Positions 10,987 to 23,507 of a stretch of 64,000 bases of DNA are shown piece after piece. The stretch covers positions 248,001 through 312,000 of the forward strand of contig JAJOHG010000034.1 in the NCBI GenBank assembly GCA_021029095.1, in the 5' to 3' direction. The DNA is from Phellopilus nigrolimitatus (Eukaryota; Basidiomycota; Agaricomycetes; Hymenochaetales; Hymenochaetaceae). Within the stretch, counting starts at the first letter, position 1, and every line of letters begins with the position of its first letter. Both the position numbers and the translations under genes were made by a program. The notes below the pieces were generated by a model. It did no database searches. It was not told the origin of the DNA and saw nothing but the letters and a program-made list of their open reading frames with translations.

Positions 10987-12054
10987 ATGGATCTCGGTTT
11001 TAAAGGCACCCGTGTTCTCGTCACAGGTCAATATCTATTATGTGCATGCTAGAGATCAGACTGAAGCTGCAAGCCAGGCGCAAACGGCGGGATTGGCCTC
11101 GAAACGACTCGCCTATTCCTTCGTGAGCAAACTTCATCCGCCGAAAATGCCGGGGAATACAAATTCTGTCAAAGAGCAGGGAGCACATGTTATTGGTCAC
11201 TACCATTCTAACAATGAGACACTCAAGTCTGTCGCGGCCGACCCGACGACCTTTTCTATGGCACAAGCGAACCTGGCTTCTGAATCTGACGTCGTAAAGC
11301 TTTTCGATGGCTTTGAAGAAAAGCCAGTGCAAGTCCTAGTCGTGAACCATGCAATTTTTATAGAGACGCCTTCGCCGTTTCGCCAGCTATCGCTCGAGCA
11401 ATGGAACAAGACGCTGTCGACGAATTTGACATCTTCCTTTCTCGTGATTCGCGAATTCTTGCGGCGGATTGAGAGCTCACAGCTGGACGACTCGGAACGG
11501 GATAAGGTTGCCGTCGTTCTCGTTGGTAGTGTCGGAGGGAAGTATGGCGAGGATGAACATGTGGACTACGCAACCTCCAAGAGCGGTTAGTATGCAACTT
11601 CACAAAGGTGACACTTTAACGGGACATCCCTCAGCAATGATGTACGGTCTTCTCCCTTCTCTGAAGACTGAGATAGTCAAGGTCGCGCCAAAGGGGCGGG
11701 CCAATTGCGTCGCCCCAGGCTGGGTTTCTACGCCGATGGTTGTGAAGTCTTTCCAGAACCACGAGTTACTCTACCGACAACTTGCTACGTACGTGTCTTT
11801 TCGTTCTTCGTCGTTACCTGAGACCTTTGCTTCGCTACGTTAATTTTGATTCTTTTCTCCGTTCGACGTTGACCTTTTTGGATAGCGCCCCACTCAAGAA
11901 GGTCGCGACGCCGTCCGATGTCGCACACCAGATTGTCTTCCTTGCATCTTCTGTCGCATCAGGACACGTTACCGGTCAAGTGATCATGGTGGAAGGAGGC
12001 CTGGAGGGCCGAGTTTTGAACAAGTTCGAAGAGATTGATTTTAGCAAGATCTGA
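10987..12054 (+). CDS. Short-chain dehydrogenase/reductase (SDR), NAD(P)-dependent
   Basis: Classical SDR in five exons: 10987-11026, 11078-11122, 11175-11585, 11635-11788 and 11886-12054. The Rossmann glycine motif is TGANGGIG, followed by GLETTRLFLQQGAHVIGHY. The strand-4 motif reads VVNHA in place of NNAG. The catalytic serine sits in VLVGSVGGKYG and the YxxxK pair in DYATSKSAMMYGL. After it come RANCVAPGWVSTPM and the C-terminal VTGQVIMVEGGLEG of 3-ketoacyl-ACP-reductase-like SDRs. The substrate is unknown. It is divergent from the MFS permease across about 200 nt, so both may act in one uptake-and-metabolism route. Confidence 0.9.
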
Positions 12055-12640
12055 AATAAGAAGAGCTAGAATCATGCCCAGGCAAGCCTGCCCCTTCATC
12101 TCTATTCCTACATCAGCTAACACTCAACTTCTAGCATACGTCTGTTAATTGTATACGTACCGAGGAGTTTGCTTCTCTGTTTGTTTGTGTTTAAATTGTC
12201 CTCGATGCTCGTTATATCAAACTTTGTCCGCATCTGTTTGGATCTTCAAATAAGATCGAATCTTTCCTCACTATTCAGAAGTCGAACTCTGGTCTACCCT
12301 CGAACTTTCGTTATCTTCAAAGCAGTCGCTGCATCGAGCGCATCGCGTGCGGACGCGAAGACGCGACTATACATCAGTTGTATGCTCTTATTGATGCGTC
12401 CCCCAAGACACGGTGGATAAAATGTCGTGCAAGAAAGGAGTTCGGAAGGAAGATGCACCAATTTTGTCCATAGTAGCCGGCTGGTACATAGCAGGCCTCA
12501 AGTAGAAGAAGGGGTGATGTAAGCAGGGCATGCGTTTCAAACGTTTATGGCTAGTACTATAAGTATTCAAGAAAAGTGCTGTCTTCCGTACTGATCATAC
12601 AAGTTTCATCTTTTGTTATACCGCGCGCACTTAAGACCGT
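12055..12640. other. Convergent intergenic region, no gene seen
   Basis: 586 nt between the 3' ends of the SDR and PEF genes. Open frames are short and lack protein character. It probably holds the two 3' UTRs. Confidence 0.45.
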
Positions 12641-13856
12641 TCAAGGCGCAGACAACACCGTGTGCATGAACGTGTCATAATTAAGCTGGATCCAGCCGGA
12701 GCGCTGTGTATCAAGGCGCTGGAATGACTCCGTGAGCTGCTTAATCGCAACGCACGCGCGCAGGAAGCGGTCAAAGGTGACTCCAGGAGGCGGGCCATGT
12801 GCATGACGCGTAACAGACTCTGTCGCTGTTATATCTACCCGCAACGGGCAGAATTTAGTAAGTGCTGTATCTAATAGAATGAAAGGAAAAAGGGCACAAA
12901 ATATACATACCGTATTTCGCGAGGAGGAGGCGCATGAGGTCGGGAGAAAGATTGTACCTGCGAGATCAAGTCAGTCGAAGAGTCCCCTCTGATAATGAGT
13001 GAAGAGATTTGGTTCTGACCCAAACTGTTTCAAAGCATTGTCGAGCTCTCGGCCATCAATAGATCCCGAGCGATCCTGGTCAAAACGGCGGAAGACAACT
13101 TGCCAGTCCTAATGATTCACAGTGAGACAAATTCTCGATGCAGGACGATGGTATTCTCTGTACCTTAATGTACTTCCAAAGGCCGGCGAACTTAAATATA
13201 TATTAACATCAATGCGACCTACGAAGAGAATACTTATAGGGCGAGAAACAGACCTCGTTGAAGCCGATGGTACCACTCCGATCAGTGTCCTGTGCACGCA
13301 CAGTACAATCAGTATACCCGGATTTTCTGGCACGAACAAGGTCATACGCACAAAGATGGTCATCAAGAGCTTTACGGTGTCGAGATCAAACGCTTGAAAC
13401 GCCCGATGGATGAGATCCTGGTACGTCTGTGCTAAATAAAGGACTCACACGACCAATCGCCATTAATCAGACACTGCTGGAGTTCCTGGGCGGTGATGGA
13501 GCCAGAGCCATCTGCATCCACAGACGAGTACCACTGCCAGAGTCTTGGCGATATCGTTGATCAGTATGGCGCATATAGCCCGGGCGACATGAACAAGGAC
13601 GTACTGAGGGTCAGCACCAGGCGGCGGACCCTGCGGGCGACCCGCCGTGAATCCCCCTGGTGCGCCGTAGCCTCCGCCCCCACCGTAGCCAGCTGCTCCG
13701 CCTCCGTATCCTCCAGCGCCTGGCGGGGGACCACCGGGCGGTGCCCCATACTGTCCACCAGCAGCAGGCGGCGCACCTCTATATCCTCCACCACCATACT
13801 GAAAGCAAAGTTCAGCGGGAGCAGCGGTCGAGCTCGCTAAGACTTACGTATGCCAT
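12641..13856 (-). CDS. PEF1: Penta-EF-hand protein (ALG-2/peflin/Pef1 type)
   Basis: Calcium-binding PEF adaptor, about 245 residues, read from eight or more short exons. The first exon is only Met-Ala-Tyr, followed by a Gly/Tyr/Pro-rich tail as in peflin and Pef1. EF1 is DADGSGSITAQEL, EF2 DTDRSGTIGFNE, EF3 DQDRSGSIDGREL. The degenerate EF4 and EF5 lie in the last exon (LDTQRSGWIQLNYDTFM). The linker FAGLWKYIKDWQVVFRRFD is highly characteristic. PEF proteins dimerise through EF5 and bind ESCRT, COPII or calpain-type partners on calcium binding. All exon junctions are in frame with consensus GT-AG, so the gene looks intact. Confidence 0.9.
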
Positions 13857-14161
13857 GTCTGTTTTCTCTGTATTTGCTCGACGATGATCAGATCAGTTGA
13901 GGTGGTTTCACCTCAAGCTGTGGAGGACGCCCGCGCCACCAACACTCATCGACATCACTTGCACACACTTGCCTTTTCCGGAGCGCTGATTGAATCATCA
14001 AAGTCATTTCGTAATCAGAATTCAAGAAATACAAAGCTTAGGATTATAGGATTAATTCAAGCGTACATGAAGGTAACACGCGAGGGGGAAAATGAAGAAA
14101 AAGCGAACGGATGAATTCACTGAGTTACAGCGAACAAAAAATAAACACCCAACAAAAGAAG
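13857..14161. other. Spacer between PEF start and FAD-monooxygenase stop
   Basis: 305 nt upstream of the PEF gene. It is AT-rich and must contain the PEF promoter. No gene or clear motif is visible. Confidence 0.4.
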
Positions 14162-16572
14162 TTAAGACCACGTCGTGAGACCATTCAACAGGGAATCCGA
14201 TACGCGCTATAGTCCAATACAATAAGAGAGGGGAGGGTGCATTCGACATCAGCGCAATCCGCAGTCTTTTATACAGCATATCCCAATCTCTGTCGCGCTA
14301 AGAGTAAAATTACCTTCACCAAGATTGAAGGATGCATAAGATCGGTGGGCGGCGCAAGGAAACAAATAACATGGAACAGCGTCGAGTCAACCTTCAAATC
14401 CTGTTCGTCAAGAGAAGAGTGCTTAAGTATGACGAAGAGACAGAAAAAAAAGTGTAGAGCGATTTCACTGACATTTCTTGCAAGCTGCATGACGGCGCTG
14501 ACGATTCCGCCCGACAGTCGCTCGTCGCTAAGCTTCTCTCCCTTCGCAGGGATAGTGGACTCAAAGAGATAATCTGGAAAGAAACAGTTTATACTCGGAG
14601 TTTGACTTCTCGTATGAGATCTACTAACCTATAGGCTTCGTGCCCTGCCTAAATTGCGGGTTCGGAAGGTAAGAAAAAGCGAGAAATGACGGACGTGCAG
14701 ATGCACTCACCATGCACTAGCAGTTTTGTCGGCGAGTTTTTTGAAAAACTCTCTGCCAAAACCTGGTATTACTTTTTGTGAGTTGGCCATTGAGCGAGAC
14801 CGGAGCATGCTATCTAAAACGATAGCGCCTGCGCAGGCTTTTGATACACCTTGACTAATTTCCGTCATGATTTATTAATATGCATATCGTCACGAAGGAG
14901 GGAGGAAAATGACCCACCCGAATGTCGGATTGACCTGCATGACCGAGTCTCCGACAGCGACGAAGTTGTGAGGAAGGTATGCGGCACGCTCGTACCGTAC
15001 CGACGACAGCGTCGCTAAATGGGTATTAGTCCCGAAATTACAACGCCTTCCGAAATTACAATGACGTACGATACTTTGTGGTCGATGCTTCTGCCAAGTC
15101 CTCGTACTCGAGAAGGATATCCAGCATATCCATGAACCAGTCCGGTACCCTTTCGTCGGCGCTGAAGTCGTCGAAGAAGTCCTTGATCTCTGAGAACTCC
15201 ATTGGGAGATGCTGATCGCCTCTGCTCCCGAACATGATCCTAACTGGACGACGCGCAAACCGTATGGTTAATTAAGGAAAACGACGTGCCGGATCAAGCG
15301 TTTGTGGCTGTACTCACTGCGATGTCCTTCGATCCTGTCCACAAGGAAGCTCTTCCTACCAATTCCAAACTTGGGCATGAAAGAGTATATCCACGTGCTG
15401 TTGTCGTAACCATTCGGGATAGGAAGTCGCGCGCGGGCCTCAGGCGGAACGAAGAATTGGTAAGTGCGAGTCTGCTGCGCCGTCGAGTACGAGACTCTCA
15501 GCCTGTCCAGCGGCAAGAGCGAACCCGGAGCCTTGTCGGCTTCAGCGCCTACGCGCCTAAGCCACTTCAGACCGCCCTGGCTGCCACCAGTGCAATCTTC
15601 TTGGATATCAGCCAAACCCTCATTCGTCAAGAAAGAAAATCGATTCATGCTCACCAATGACCATCGCTGCTGGTATTGTCTTCTCGGTGTGATCAGACAT
15701 GCGGACGACCACAGAAGACAAAGTCATCTGATCGTCCTTGACTGTCCGCACGTTCGCAGCCGTGCCCACCATCCACCGAATGCGCGGAGACGACTCGATC
15801 ACCAAGCGGCGCAATAAACGCTCGAATGCCTCGCGACTGAAGAAAAAATCACGCGGACAATCGCCGTCGGGGTAGTCGTCCGTCGGATTCCGAATAATCC
15901 GTCCGCCAGCGAGATGAATGTTGAAATCCGCCACACCGATGCTAGATTATCGCTATTAGCCTGAAGTTACTATCAGAGTACGCAACAGAACGTACCGGCC
16001 ATCTGTCTTCCTAACCTCCTCGTCAATGTTCGGGAACAAGTGTTTCAAGACCTTGTATGTCAGGGGCTGGAGAGCTGGTAAATTACTTGAGTGGCTTGCT
16101 TGATATTGAGCGCACAGTCGAACTTACCATGCGTAGTCTTGTACTGGAAGACGCGCGATCGCGTGTGCACCTGGCGAGACTCGAGCTTGACACCATTTTC
16201 GTCGTAGACATTCTCTCGACCTTCGGGAGTATCCAGCCAAGCCTCGGGTTCGACAACGAGGACGTCTTCAAAATGGTCGGCCAGAATACGAGCCGTGAAG
16301 AGTCCCGCGAAGCTGCGTTGTACAAAATATACCAAGTGAGATATAAGTGTGTGGTAAAGCGCAGTTAGGGATACGCACCTTCCACCACACACAACCGCAG
16401 TTCCCGCAATCCTTTTGCCGTCTGTCCTCGGCTTTCCAGTGTTAGGGAGGTCGTGCAGGACGGTTGACTTCTTGATAAAAAATTGTCGCACGACTGAGCT
16501 CGAGGAACGCCATAAAGTCCTGAGCACGAGAAGAGCCAAAACGAAAAGAACAGGTATGGTGACGTTCCACAT
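14162..16572 (-). CDS. Membrane-anchored FAD-dependent monooxygenase-like oxidoreductase
   Basis: Multi-exon flavoprotein of the PHBH/UbiH-like fold. The start at 16572 opens with a hydrophobic anchor (VTIPVLFVLALLVLRTLW). The dinucleotide-binding motif is VVCGGSFAGLFTARIL, followed by VLVVEPEAW. The middle carries REAFERLLRRLVIES and the DCTGGSQGGLKWLRR segment. The second FAD motif (GD...P) reads AVGDSVMQVNPTFGQGVSKA. All exon junctions I traced are in frame, ending LLNGLTTWS at 14162. It belongs to a basidiomycete group of FAD/NAD(P)-binding proteins with unknown substrates. With the P450, SDR, permease and lactonase nearby it could act on an aromatic or terpenoid compound; that is inference. 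Confidence 0.82.
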
Positions 16573-18598
16573 AGCGGGGAGGATGGGGGCGGCGAAGCCT
16601 CTGGCAAGAAAGCATGCACATTTAACCTGAAAAGACTTCGCTTCCGCTTAGTTCGAAGATTCTAGTCGTCGATCGGAAGAATTTCAGATGAGAACTGCCG
16701 TACTCAGTTGCCGCCGTGTTTCCAACCGTAGCCTGCTAACGCAGATTTGCGCCCGCGTACAGGATTGCCGCTCGGTAAGACCCCGAAACCCACGTTCACA
16801 GAATACATTTACTGTAAAACTTCTTCATAGTCAATCGGTGGATCGAGACGATGCCGGAGGCATAATTTTTGCCTCCGTCGTCATCATCGGCAAATAGCAC
16901 AAAGGGATGGTTATGCCGCAGTCGGTTATGCCAAGGCTAAGTTCTGCCACGGATACAGTCATTTTGACAGAACTCGACTTGAAAGTACGGATAGCAGAAA
17001 GTATAGCAATAAATGAACTCTGGAGTGAGGCGACCCTATAGGTCTTTGGACTGAAAGGAAAAACCGCTTATAGGAGTTTTTGATTACATAATGCTTCTTC
17101 TTCATCGGCTAGTCGCTTAGAGTATTCCTCGGTGCCTGAGCCAATTCACTAATGTCTTGATGTGGCAACATCAAAGGTAAGGCCTTTTTTGGATGTGGCT
17201 TTCGACGGCCCGCACAAGGCAGCGTCGTATACTTTGTCGCAAAGCAATTTTGTTGACCTTTTACCTCTGCAAGATTTTCCCTCTAAAATTTTGTTCGTAA
17301 CTAGGGCCAATAAAGTGCAAATTTATTCTTGTGATTGGCGAAAATTGCTCGGCCATAAGGAGCAAATTAGTCTTTAGGGTGCCGCCGGTTCATCAACTAG
17401 ACAGCCGAATCTATAACAGCCATTTTTCCTTAGCGGGCTGGATGCTGTTTAAAGGGAGGAACTCTCACATGTAGTTATCCGGAAAATCCAATGACCGATT
17501 CCCAATAACGAAATCCAAGCTGCTTAGTTTCGAAGCTGTTCTAATACTCATATACTTACTCATGCCTGTATATCCTCGGATTTAGAACATGCGGTATGGG
17601 TGCAAGGCTTCTCGGTAAGCTATACATATCTGCCTACCAGCGGTGCTTCGGACGATCGAAGAAGCCCTGATCGAAACGTTATTTTACCAGTCGAGGTCCA
17701 GGTTTGCGCTCGCCGCGGTCGCCGAGGAACTCGCTCGTTTCATCCCAAATCGTTACAGTAAAGTATGGCCGGAGCATATCTCAAACAGACGTGCATGGTG
17801 CTGACTCTTGCATAAAGACTCTGAAGGAGAGGTAGGAGAAACTTCGCCATTGGTGGCTAGAAAGCTAATAAAGGGTCGGCTCCGACTTTTGCGAAATGAC
17901 TGCCAGCGTGACGCCGAGGGCATCTCCGAGCGTGACTTACTGTGACTTACTGACCCAATAACGATTTTGTTTTTTAATCTGTCGACACTTTTCATCCAAA
18001 TTGTATATACTCGCAATATGAGTATTTTCACTGTGCTATATTTCTCTTGTTGTGCACGATAGATTTATTTACTTTGAATGACTGATTACATCATCTGTAA
18101 TCTAAAGTAACACACACGTGATTTATGTGACAACAGGTCAAATTTGTCCGAAGAGTCTCCGGTCTGGGCGCCGTTTCTGTTCCCCCCACGGCCAAAAGCG
18201 CGCTTAGCGGCAAAACCACACGACCCGCTCTACTCACCTACTTATAAGTTGCAGAGTATTCTAACGCCTCTGCTTTACTCGACGTCTATGTACTCGATGA
18301 GACTTGGATAGACTCTATGTGGCCCCAGCTTCATTTGGGTCGAAAACATGCGCACCGGGACTCGGTGATCCAAATCATAAATCATACGGTTGGTTAGCTT
18401 TGGTTAGTCTCGTTGTACTCGCTCACTTTTGGCTGAAATGAACGAACGGATTTATACTGAATGCCGACTGGACGTATACCGGCGCCCATGGGGTATCACT
18501 ATCACATGTTACTGCGGATAGATCCAGATCTGCTCGCCTTGTTGCCTAACGGCCCCCTCCGAGTCAAGTTTGACCGCTTCAAAGCCATAACTACGAAA
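16573..18598. other. 2-kb gene-poor region between FAD monooxygenase and P450
   Basis: The longest stretch in the window without a supported gene. It holds the divergent upstream regions of the two oxidase genes. Open frames (for example 17162-17377 on plus and 17753-18031 on minus) are short, AT-rich and show no family motif. I see no transposase, terminal repeats or RNA gene. It may be decayed DNA. Confidence 0.4.
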
Positions 18599-21027
18599 AT
18601 GCAATTTATTCAAAACGTGAAGCTAGACGCGAAAACAGTGGGAATAGTCGCTGCAAGTACGTTCCGAGTTTTCTTAGCGATCCCTATCGAAATCTGAACA
18701 ACATTGCTTCGCTTATCATTAAGCTCTGATCGTATTGAAAGTCGTTCACCAACTTATATTATACCCCCGCGTCTTCTCTCCTCTGCGCAAAGCCCCAGGA
18801 CCAACGGGCCCTCTCTCGTCAATTCGATATGTACTATACGGAGAGTTCCCCAAGATCATGCGAGCTGAAGCCGGTATTCTGCAACGTGAATGGGCCAAAC
18901 TCTATGGGACAATTGTGCGCGCATGTGGGCCCATTCGGCATAGAAAGAGTCATGTTCTTGAGCCCCGACGCAATGCATAAAGTGCTTGTTAGTGACTGGA
19001 TTGATTATCCAAGAGTGAGTCGGGAAATTCTGACATTAAAGAAAAATAAATAGCTGACGTCTGGGCTCAGCCTGATTATTTGAGAAATGTTCTGGGCATT
19101 ACCGCTGGATACGGCCTGCTGACTGTCACAGGCGATGAGCATCGGATGATGCGTCGAGCCATGAACCCAGCATTTTCAATCCAAGTCTTACCGCTCGTAA
19201 GTTTATCCTCGTGCACGTCTGCGTAGTAATCATCCGACATTCGTGCAGAAACGGATATGTTCTACAATCCAATCTATGGGTATGTCTCATTATGTCTCCA
19301 GCCTAAACTGCACCTGTACTAACCGTGTATCCAGACTAGTCGAGATCCTCAAAACTCAACTCAAGGACGTCTCGGAACCAAGTAAAATATTTGACATGTA
19401 CGACTGGAGTGAGTATTACTTTCTCACCCACTCACTGTCGCCATTGACATTGTGTACAGTGAGCAAGGTTACTCTAGATATTATTTGCCAGACAGCGTTT
19501 GGATATGAGACCGACTCATTACACAATCCGAAGAACGAGCTTGCAGACGCATACCACGATCTTTTGAACCTCCAGAGTGGTTGGTAAAGCAACTGTCTTT
19601 ATTCTGCAGCAAGCTCATCATCTAAATCATAGGCAAAGTTCTAGCACTAGTCATTGCCCTTGTGACCATCCCAGGCGTGCCCTCTCTTTTCCGCTCTGAC
19701 TGGATGTATAACCATCGTCACTGGCTGGAAAAGTGGACGCTCCTTCAGCCAGCGGCAAGTCCTGATCAATTCCATGCGCCGCATCAAGCGTGTTTCTGCA
19801 TCTATCCTCGAAGAGAAGATCGCGGAAGCTGCGACGGTAGCAGCTAGCGACAGCACGCTGGCAGGGAAGAAAGATGTCATGAGTCTGCTTGTGCAGGCTC
19901 GGATGCGGGAGACGAACGAGGGTCCGGGATACAGGATGAGCGATGGGATGATGATGGAGCAGGTGGTGCGCACGCTTTGATATTACTGTTGAGTCTCACG
20001 CAAACAGCTCCTGCTCACGCGCTTTCCGGCTAGCTGACCTTCCTTGGTGCCGGGCATGAGACTACAGCATCTGGTCTTGCATGGGTATGCACATGCTAAC
20101 GGGTTCGCTCGGGTTGAAGCTCACGCCCTTGATAGACCCTCTGGCTTTTGGCAACCCATTCTGACATTCAAACCAAGCTACGCGCAGAAGTTGCTCCTTT
20201 CCTTGCGGATCACCCAACGCCTGATCTGCGCATGTTAAAGGGGATGGAATACCTCGACCATGTCGTGTAAGTTCTTCGTTCTGCCGAGATTTCCGGCACA
20301 GGCTTGTAATGCTGGCATACTGACAATGATGGAAATGTAAAAGTATGGAAGGCCTGCGCCTATATCCACCGGTGCCAATGACAATGCGAAAGGCAGGAAA
20401 GAGCGACTATATTGATGGAATATTTGTTCCTAAAGGCACATTATTCTACATCGCCGTAGGTCTTCCAATTTGTCTTCCTAGATTATAACTTACGAGAACA
20501 AATTCTCTTTCCTCCGAGAGTAGATACGTGTCATCAACACGTACAAGGGCTTCTGGGGAGAAGATGCCGAAGAGTACGCTCATACTCTTCAGTTTCCTTG
20601 CTGACATCTTGTACGTAAAAAATGATCTCCTCATTGTATGTTTATAGATTCCGCCCCGAGCGCTGGTCTACACTCTCTAAGAACCCGGAATATCATCCTA
20701 CCCATTCTTTCCAGACTTTCATTGCAGGACCGCACCACTGCATCGGAAAGGCAATGGCTATCGTCGAAATGAAGGCAGTTTTGGCGTATGAATCAATTTT
20801 CCTCCTAGTCTGCCTGCAAATTATTGACTCTTTGTACTTTTCATCCAGAATCATGATTGCGAACTTTGAGTTCTCGCCCGCTTACCCCGGTCAGAAGGCG
20901 CAACCGACAGCGGCTGTGACAATGAGTTGGTACTCACTGGGCCTTGCCGAGAAGTCATCGCTAACCAATTATAACGTCAGAACCGGCCGACAACCTACCA
21001 CTTCGTGTTCGACGAGTGTCGAATTAA
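18599..21027 (+). CDS. Cytochrome P450, with frame breaks in the first half
   Basis: Microsomal haem monooxygenase. It starts MQFIQNVKLDAKTVGIVAAS (hydrophobic anchor), then KAPGPTGP (proline hinge). The I-helix is LTFLGAGHETTASGLAW, the K-helix ExxR reads MEGLRLYPPVPMTMRKAG, the meander/PERF region EEFRPERW, and the haem loop FIAGPHHCIGKAMA with the cysteine ligand. It ends PADNLPLRVRRVSN, TAA at 21025-21027. The C-terminal half splices cleanly. The first half does not: at 18925-18932 the frame must lose one base to reach GPFGIERVMFLSP; the exon starting at 19249 is one base out of phase with the previous one; and at 19755-19762 one extra base separates LLQPAA from LINSMRRIKRVSAS. It is either a young pseudogene or affected by assembly indels. 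The P450 family cannot be fixed from sequence alone. Confidence 0.85.
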
Positions 21028-21795
21028 GAAATCTACCAAAGTCTGCGCCCATTCATGAGAATGTAGTTTCTCCTGTTGTACTGTATGACCAATTGTACGA
21101 TCAAAGCTGTAGGCAAAAACAATGCGCCACTATCCTTGTTTCGAAGAGAAGTCGCGGCTTTTTGCTGTAATCTATTTTCTGCATCATGACTTCTACGGCG
21201 GGTAATATCTGTGACTACTCGGAGGTCTATTATAAGTGACAACGACAGAAGCGCTTCTAAACATTTCTTCTTTAGAAAAGGGGGAAGGAGCCTCTCCGCC
21301 TCTTTAATTCCCTTAGAGTAAGGGGTAAGCCTGAGTATGCAAATTAAATTGATAAAATTAAGCAGAACACTAGTACTCGTCAAATTATCGGACGCGATGA
21401 TCGACGTGACTTGACGCGACTCGCCTTCTTCACAGCACGGGCTTACTCTCAACTTCGACTCCGATTTCCAATTAGCTGACTCAAAGGTCCGTCCTCTTAA
21501 TCTGTTGCCCTTAATCTTGCTATGTAGCTAAACGTGCCTGCGTCCGCGTTTTCTTATCGCAGCGCGGGTTTTTATCGGTGTTCGCAGCAGCTATTGATAA
21601 TCATCTACGCGTCGCGTATAAAGCAAAGCGCTCGTAAATCAGTGAGGACGCATCCGCCTTCCTGTGTGTGTACTGCAACTGCGCATGGGTGTGATCAGCA
21701 GCACCATTAAACCCTCGTTCAAAAGGCTCATATATACAATCTCCAGTATTTTCGATCTTGCTAGATTCAAAAATCAGCCTAAATTTTACGGGAAG
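21028..21795. promoter_or_regulatory. Intergenic region upstream of the lactonase-fold gene
   Basis: 768 nt between two genes on the plus strand. AT-rich, no coding potential that I can support. It must contain the P450 3' UTR and the lactonase promoter. Confidence 0.4.
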
Positions 21796-23086
21796 ATGGT
21801 CTACCGCATCCTTGTTGGATCGTACACCGATGCTGTTTACACGCTCGAGTTTGACCCATCCAAGCCGCCGGACTCTGCGCTTGTCTCTATCGTCGACGTT
21901 GACCGTCGGGTATCATCCCTCATGGCTGGAGCGGCACCCGACTGATCCAACGCTCGTGTTTACGGCCCTCGAGCAATCCGACGGTTGTCTCATCGCACTC
22001 AGATATAATTCTAAAGAAGGAGAACTAAAAGTGGTTGCGACTGTTCCAAGTCGCGGAAAGTACCCCTGTACAATTCTCGCGACAGAGAATGAGGTTCTCG
22101 TAGGGAACGTACGTAATTCATTCAATTTCTCAAGTGAAATTGGAGAATGACTGAATACTGATATACAGTATTTATCTGGGACGGTCGGCGTGTACACACT
22201 CTCTTCATCTGCAGAAGCCTGTCGAATTGAAAGAAGGGCAGGCTCCCTTCCAATTTTCGGGAACAGGCCCGTGTACGGAGCGTCAGGAAGCCTCGCATCC
22301 ACACCAAGTATATCTTGCTACACACGCTTTAAAAGATGGACGAGGTCCATCCGCGGAAATCCTTGTCCCTGATTTAGGGGCCGATAAAATTTGGCGATTG
22401 ACCAAGGGTACTGACGGCAAATGGGAGCAGAAAGGTGAGGTGGTGTTCGACAAACACCCAGGCGGAGGACCTCGTCATGTTATTGTACATGGTAAGTAAC
22501 ATTTCTACACGATGTGTCCCATGGGCTACCTATTTTTTATTATATAAAAAAAACATCAATTCATTGCTTTTCGGCCGCTTTAGACGCGAAACTGTACACT
22601 TTGCTCGAGCTGACCAGTGAAGTCACTGTGCACGACTTCCCTCCCCCTTCCGATCTTGGGTCCACAACGTCCCCTTCCCTTCTGGCATCGACGACTCTAT
22701 CCATGCCGACGGATATACCGCCACTGACCATGCTCGCGTCTGAACTTCTCCTTCCTCAACCTAATGCAACCTTTCCCTCTCCGCTCCTCTACGCAGCGAA
22801 CCGCAACGACCCGCGCGCACACGGTGACAATATTTCCGTTTTCATCTTGGAATCGCGAAAGCAGAGTCTCGAACTCGTTGGTGAGGTGCACACGGGGCTC
22901 ACGCACCTCCGCGCATTCGCGTTCTTCGGACCCGACTCCCGCTACCTTGTCGCGGGCGGCGCAAACGGCGGCGGCGTGAAGGTGTTCGAGCGCATCGACG
23001 ATGGCAAACGCATGCGGGAGGTCGCGCATTTGCTTGCGAGAGACGGCGGCGCAGGGCTCGCTCCGACATCATTCTTGTGTTTCTGA
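21796..23086 (+). CDS. Lactonase, seven-bladed beta-propeller (6PGL / carboxymuconate cyclase fold), with two frame breaks
   Basis: Member of the YbhE/CMLE-type propeller family, which includes 6-phosphogluconolactonases and fungal 3-carboxy-cis,cis-muconate cyclases. It starts MVYRILVGSYTDAVYTLEFD. Family motifs are VGYHPSWLERHPTDP, FTALEQSDG, YLSGTVGVYTL, FSGTGP, then RQEASHPHQVYLATH, VPDLGADKIWRL, GGGPRHVIVH (typical GxGPRH), YAANRNDPRAHGDNISVF and a C-terminal VAGGANGGGVKVFER. Introns lie at about 22110-22168 and 22492-22583. Conserved sequence jumps one frame at about 21898-21904 and again at 22211-22220, each consistent with one extra base. With the monooxygenases and a quinate-type permease nearby, a ring-cleavage role is possible but unproved. 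Confidence 0.82.
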
Positions 23087-23507
23087 TTGTACATGCTCCT
23101 TTTATTATCGCGGTAGTTATGTCTGTCCATGCAAAGGAGGTCCTGTTACTTCCAGAACTCGAATATTCATGTAGAAATATATATTGCTATCAGTAGAAGG
23201 GATGAACCATTGCAAGTCTGGGACATTTATGTCTTCTGCGTGCAGTATTATATGTGCTACGCTGACAAAAAGCAGAAGTCAACTATATTAAATATTTATT
23301 TTACCGAAGAAACATCAGATGTTACAACACACAAGCGACGATGAAGGTAGATCTTCTTGCAACAAAGCAGAAATTCTTAAATATAATATTATCAGACATA
23401 ATTGGTATACATTCAGGTAATCATGTGAATGTCCAATGTCCATTCCTTCTCATACGTATAGGATCTCCCTCGGACTGCGTCAGAACATGAGATTTCAAGC
23501 GTATCCG
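23087..23507. other. Convergent intergenic region
   Basis: 421 nt of AT-rich sequence between the 3' ends of the lactonase and second CipC-like genes. No gene seen. Confidence 0.45.

Noticed and set aside
16573..18598. Searched for a transposon in the 2-kb gap
   Set aside because: No terminal repeats, transposase motifs or target duplications visible by eye.
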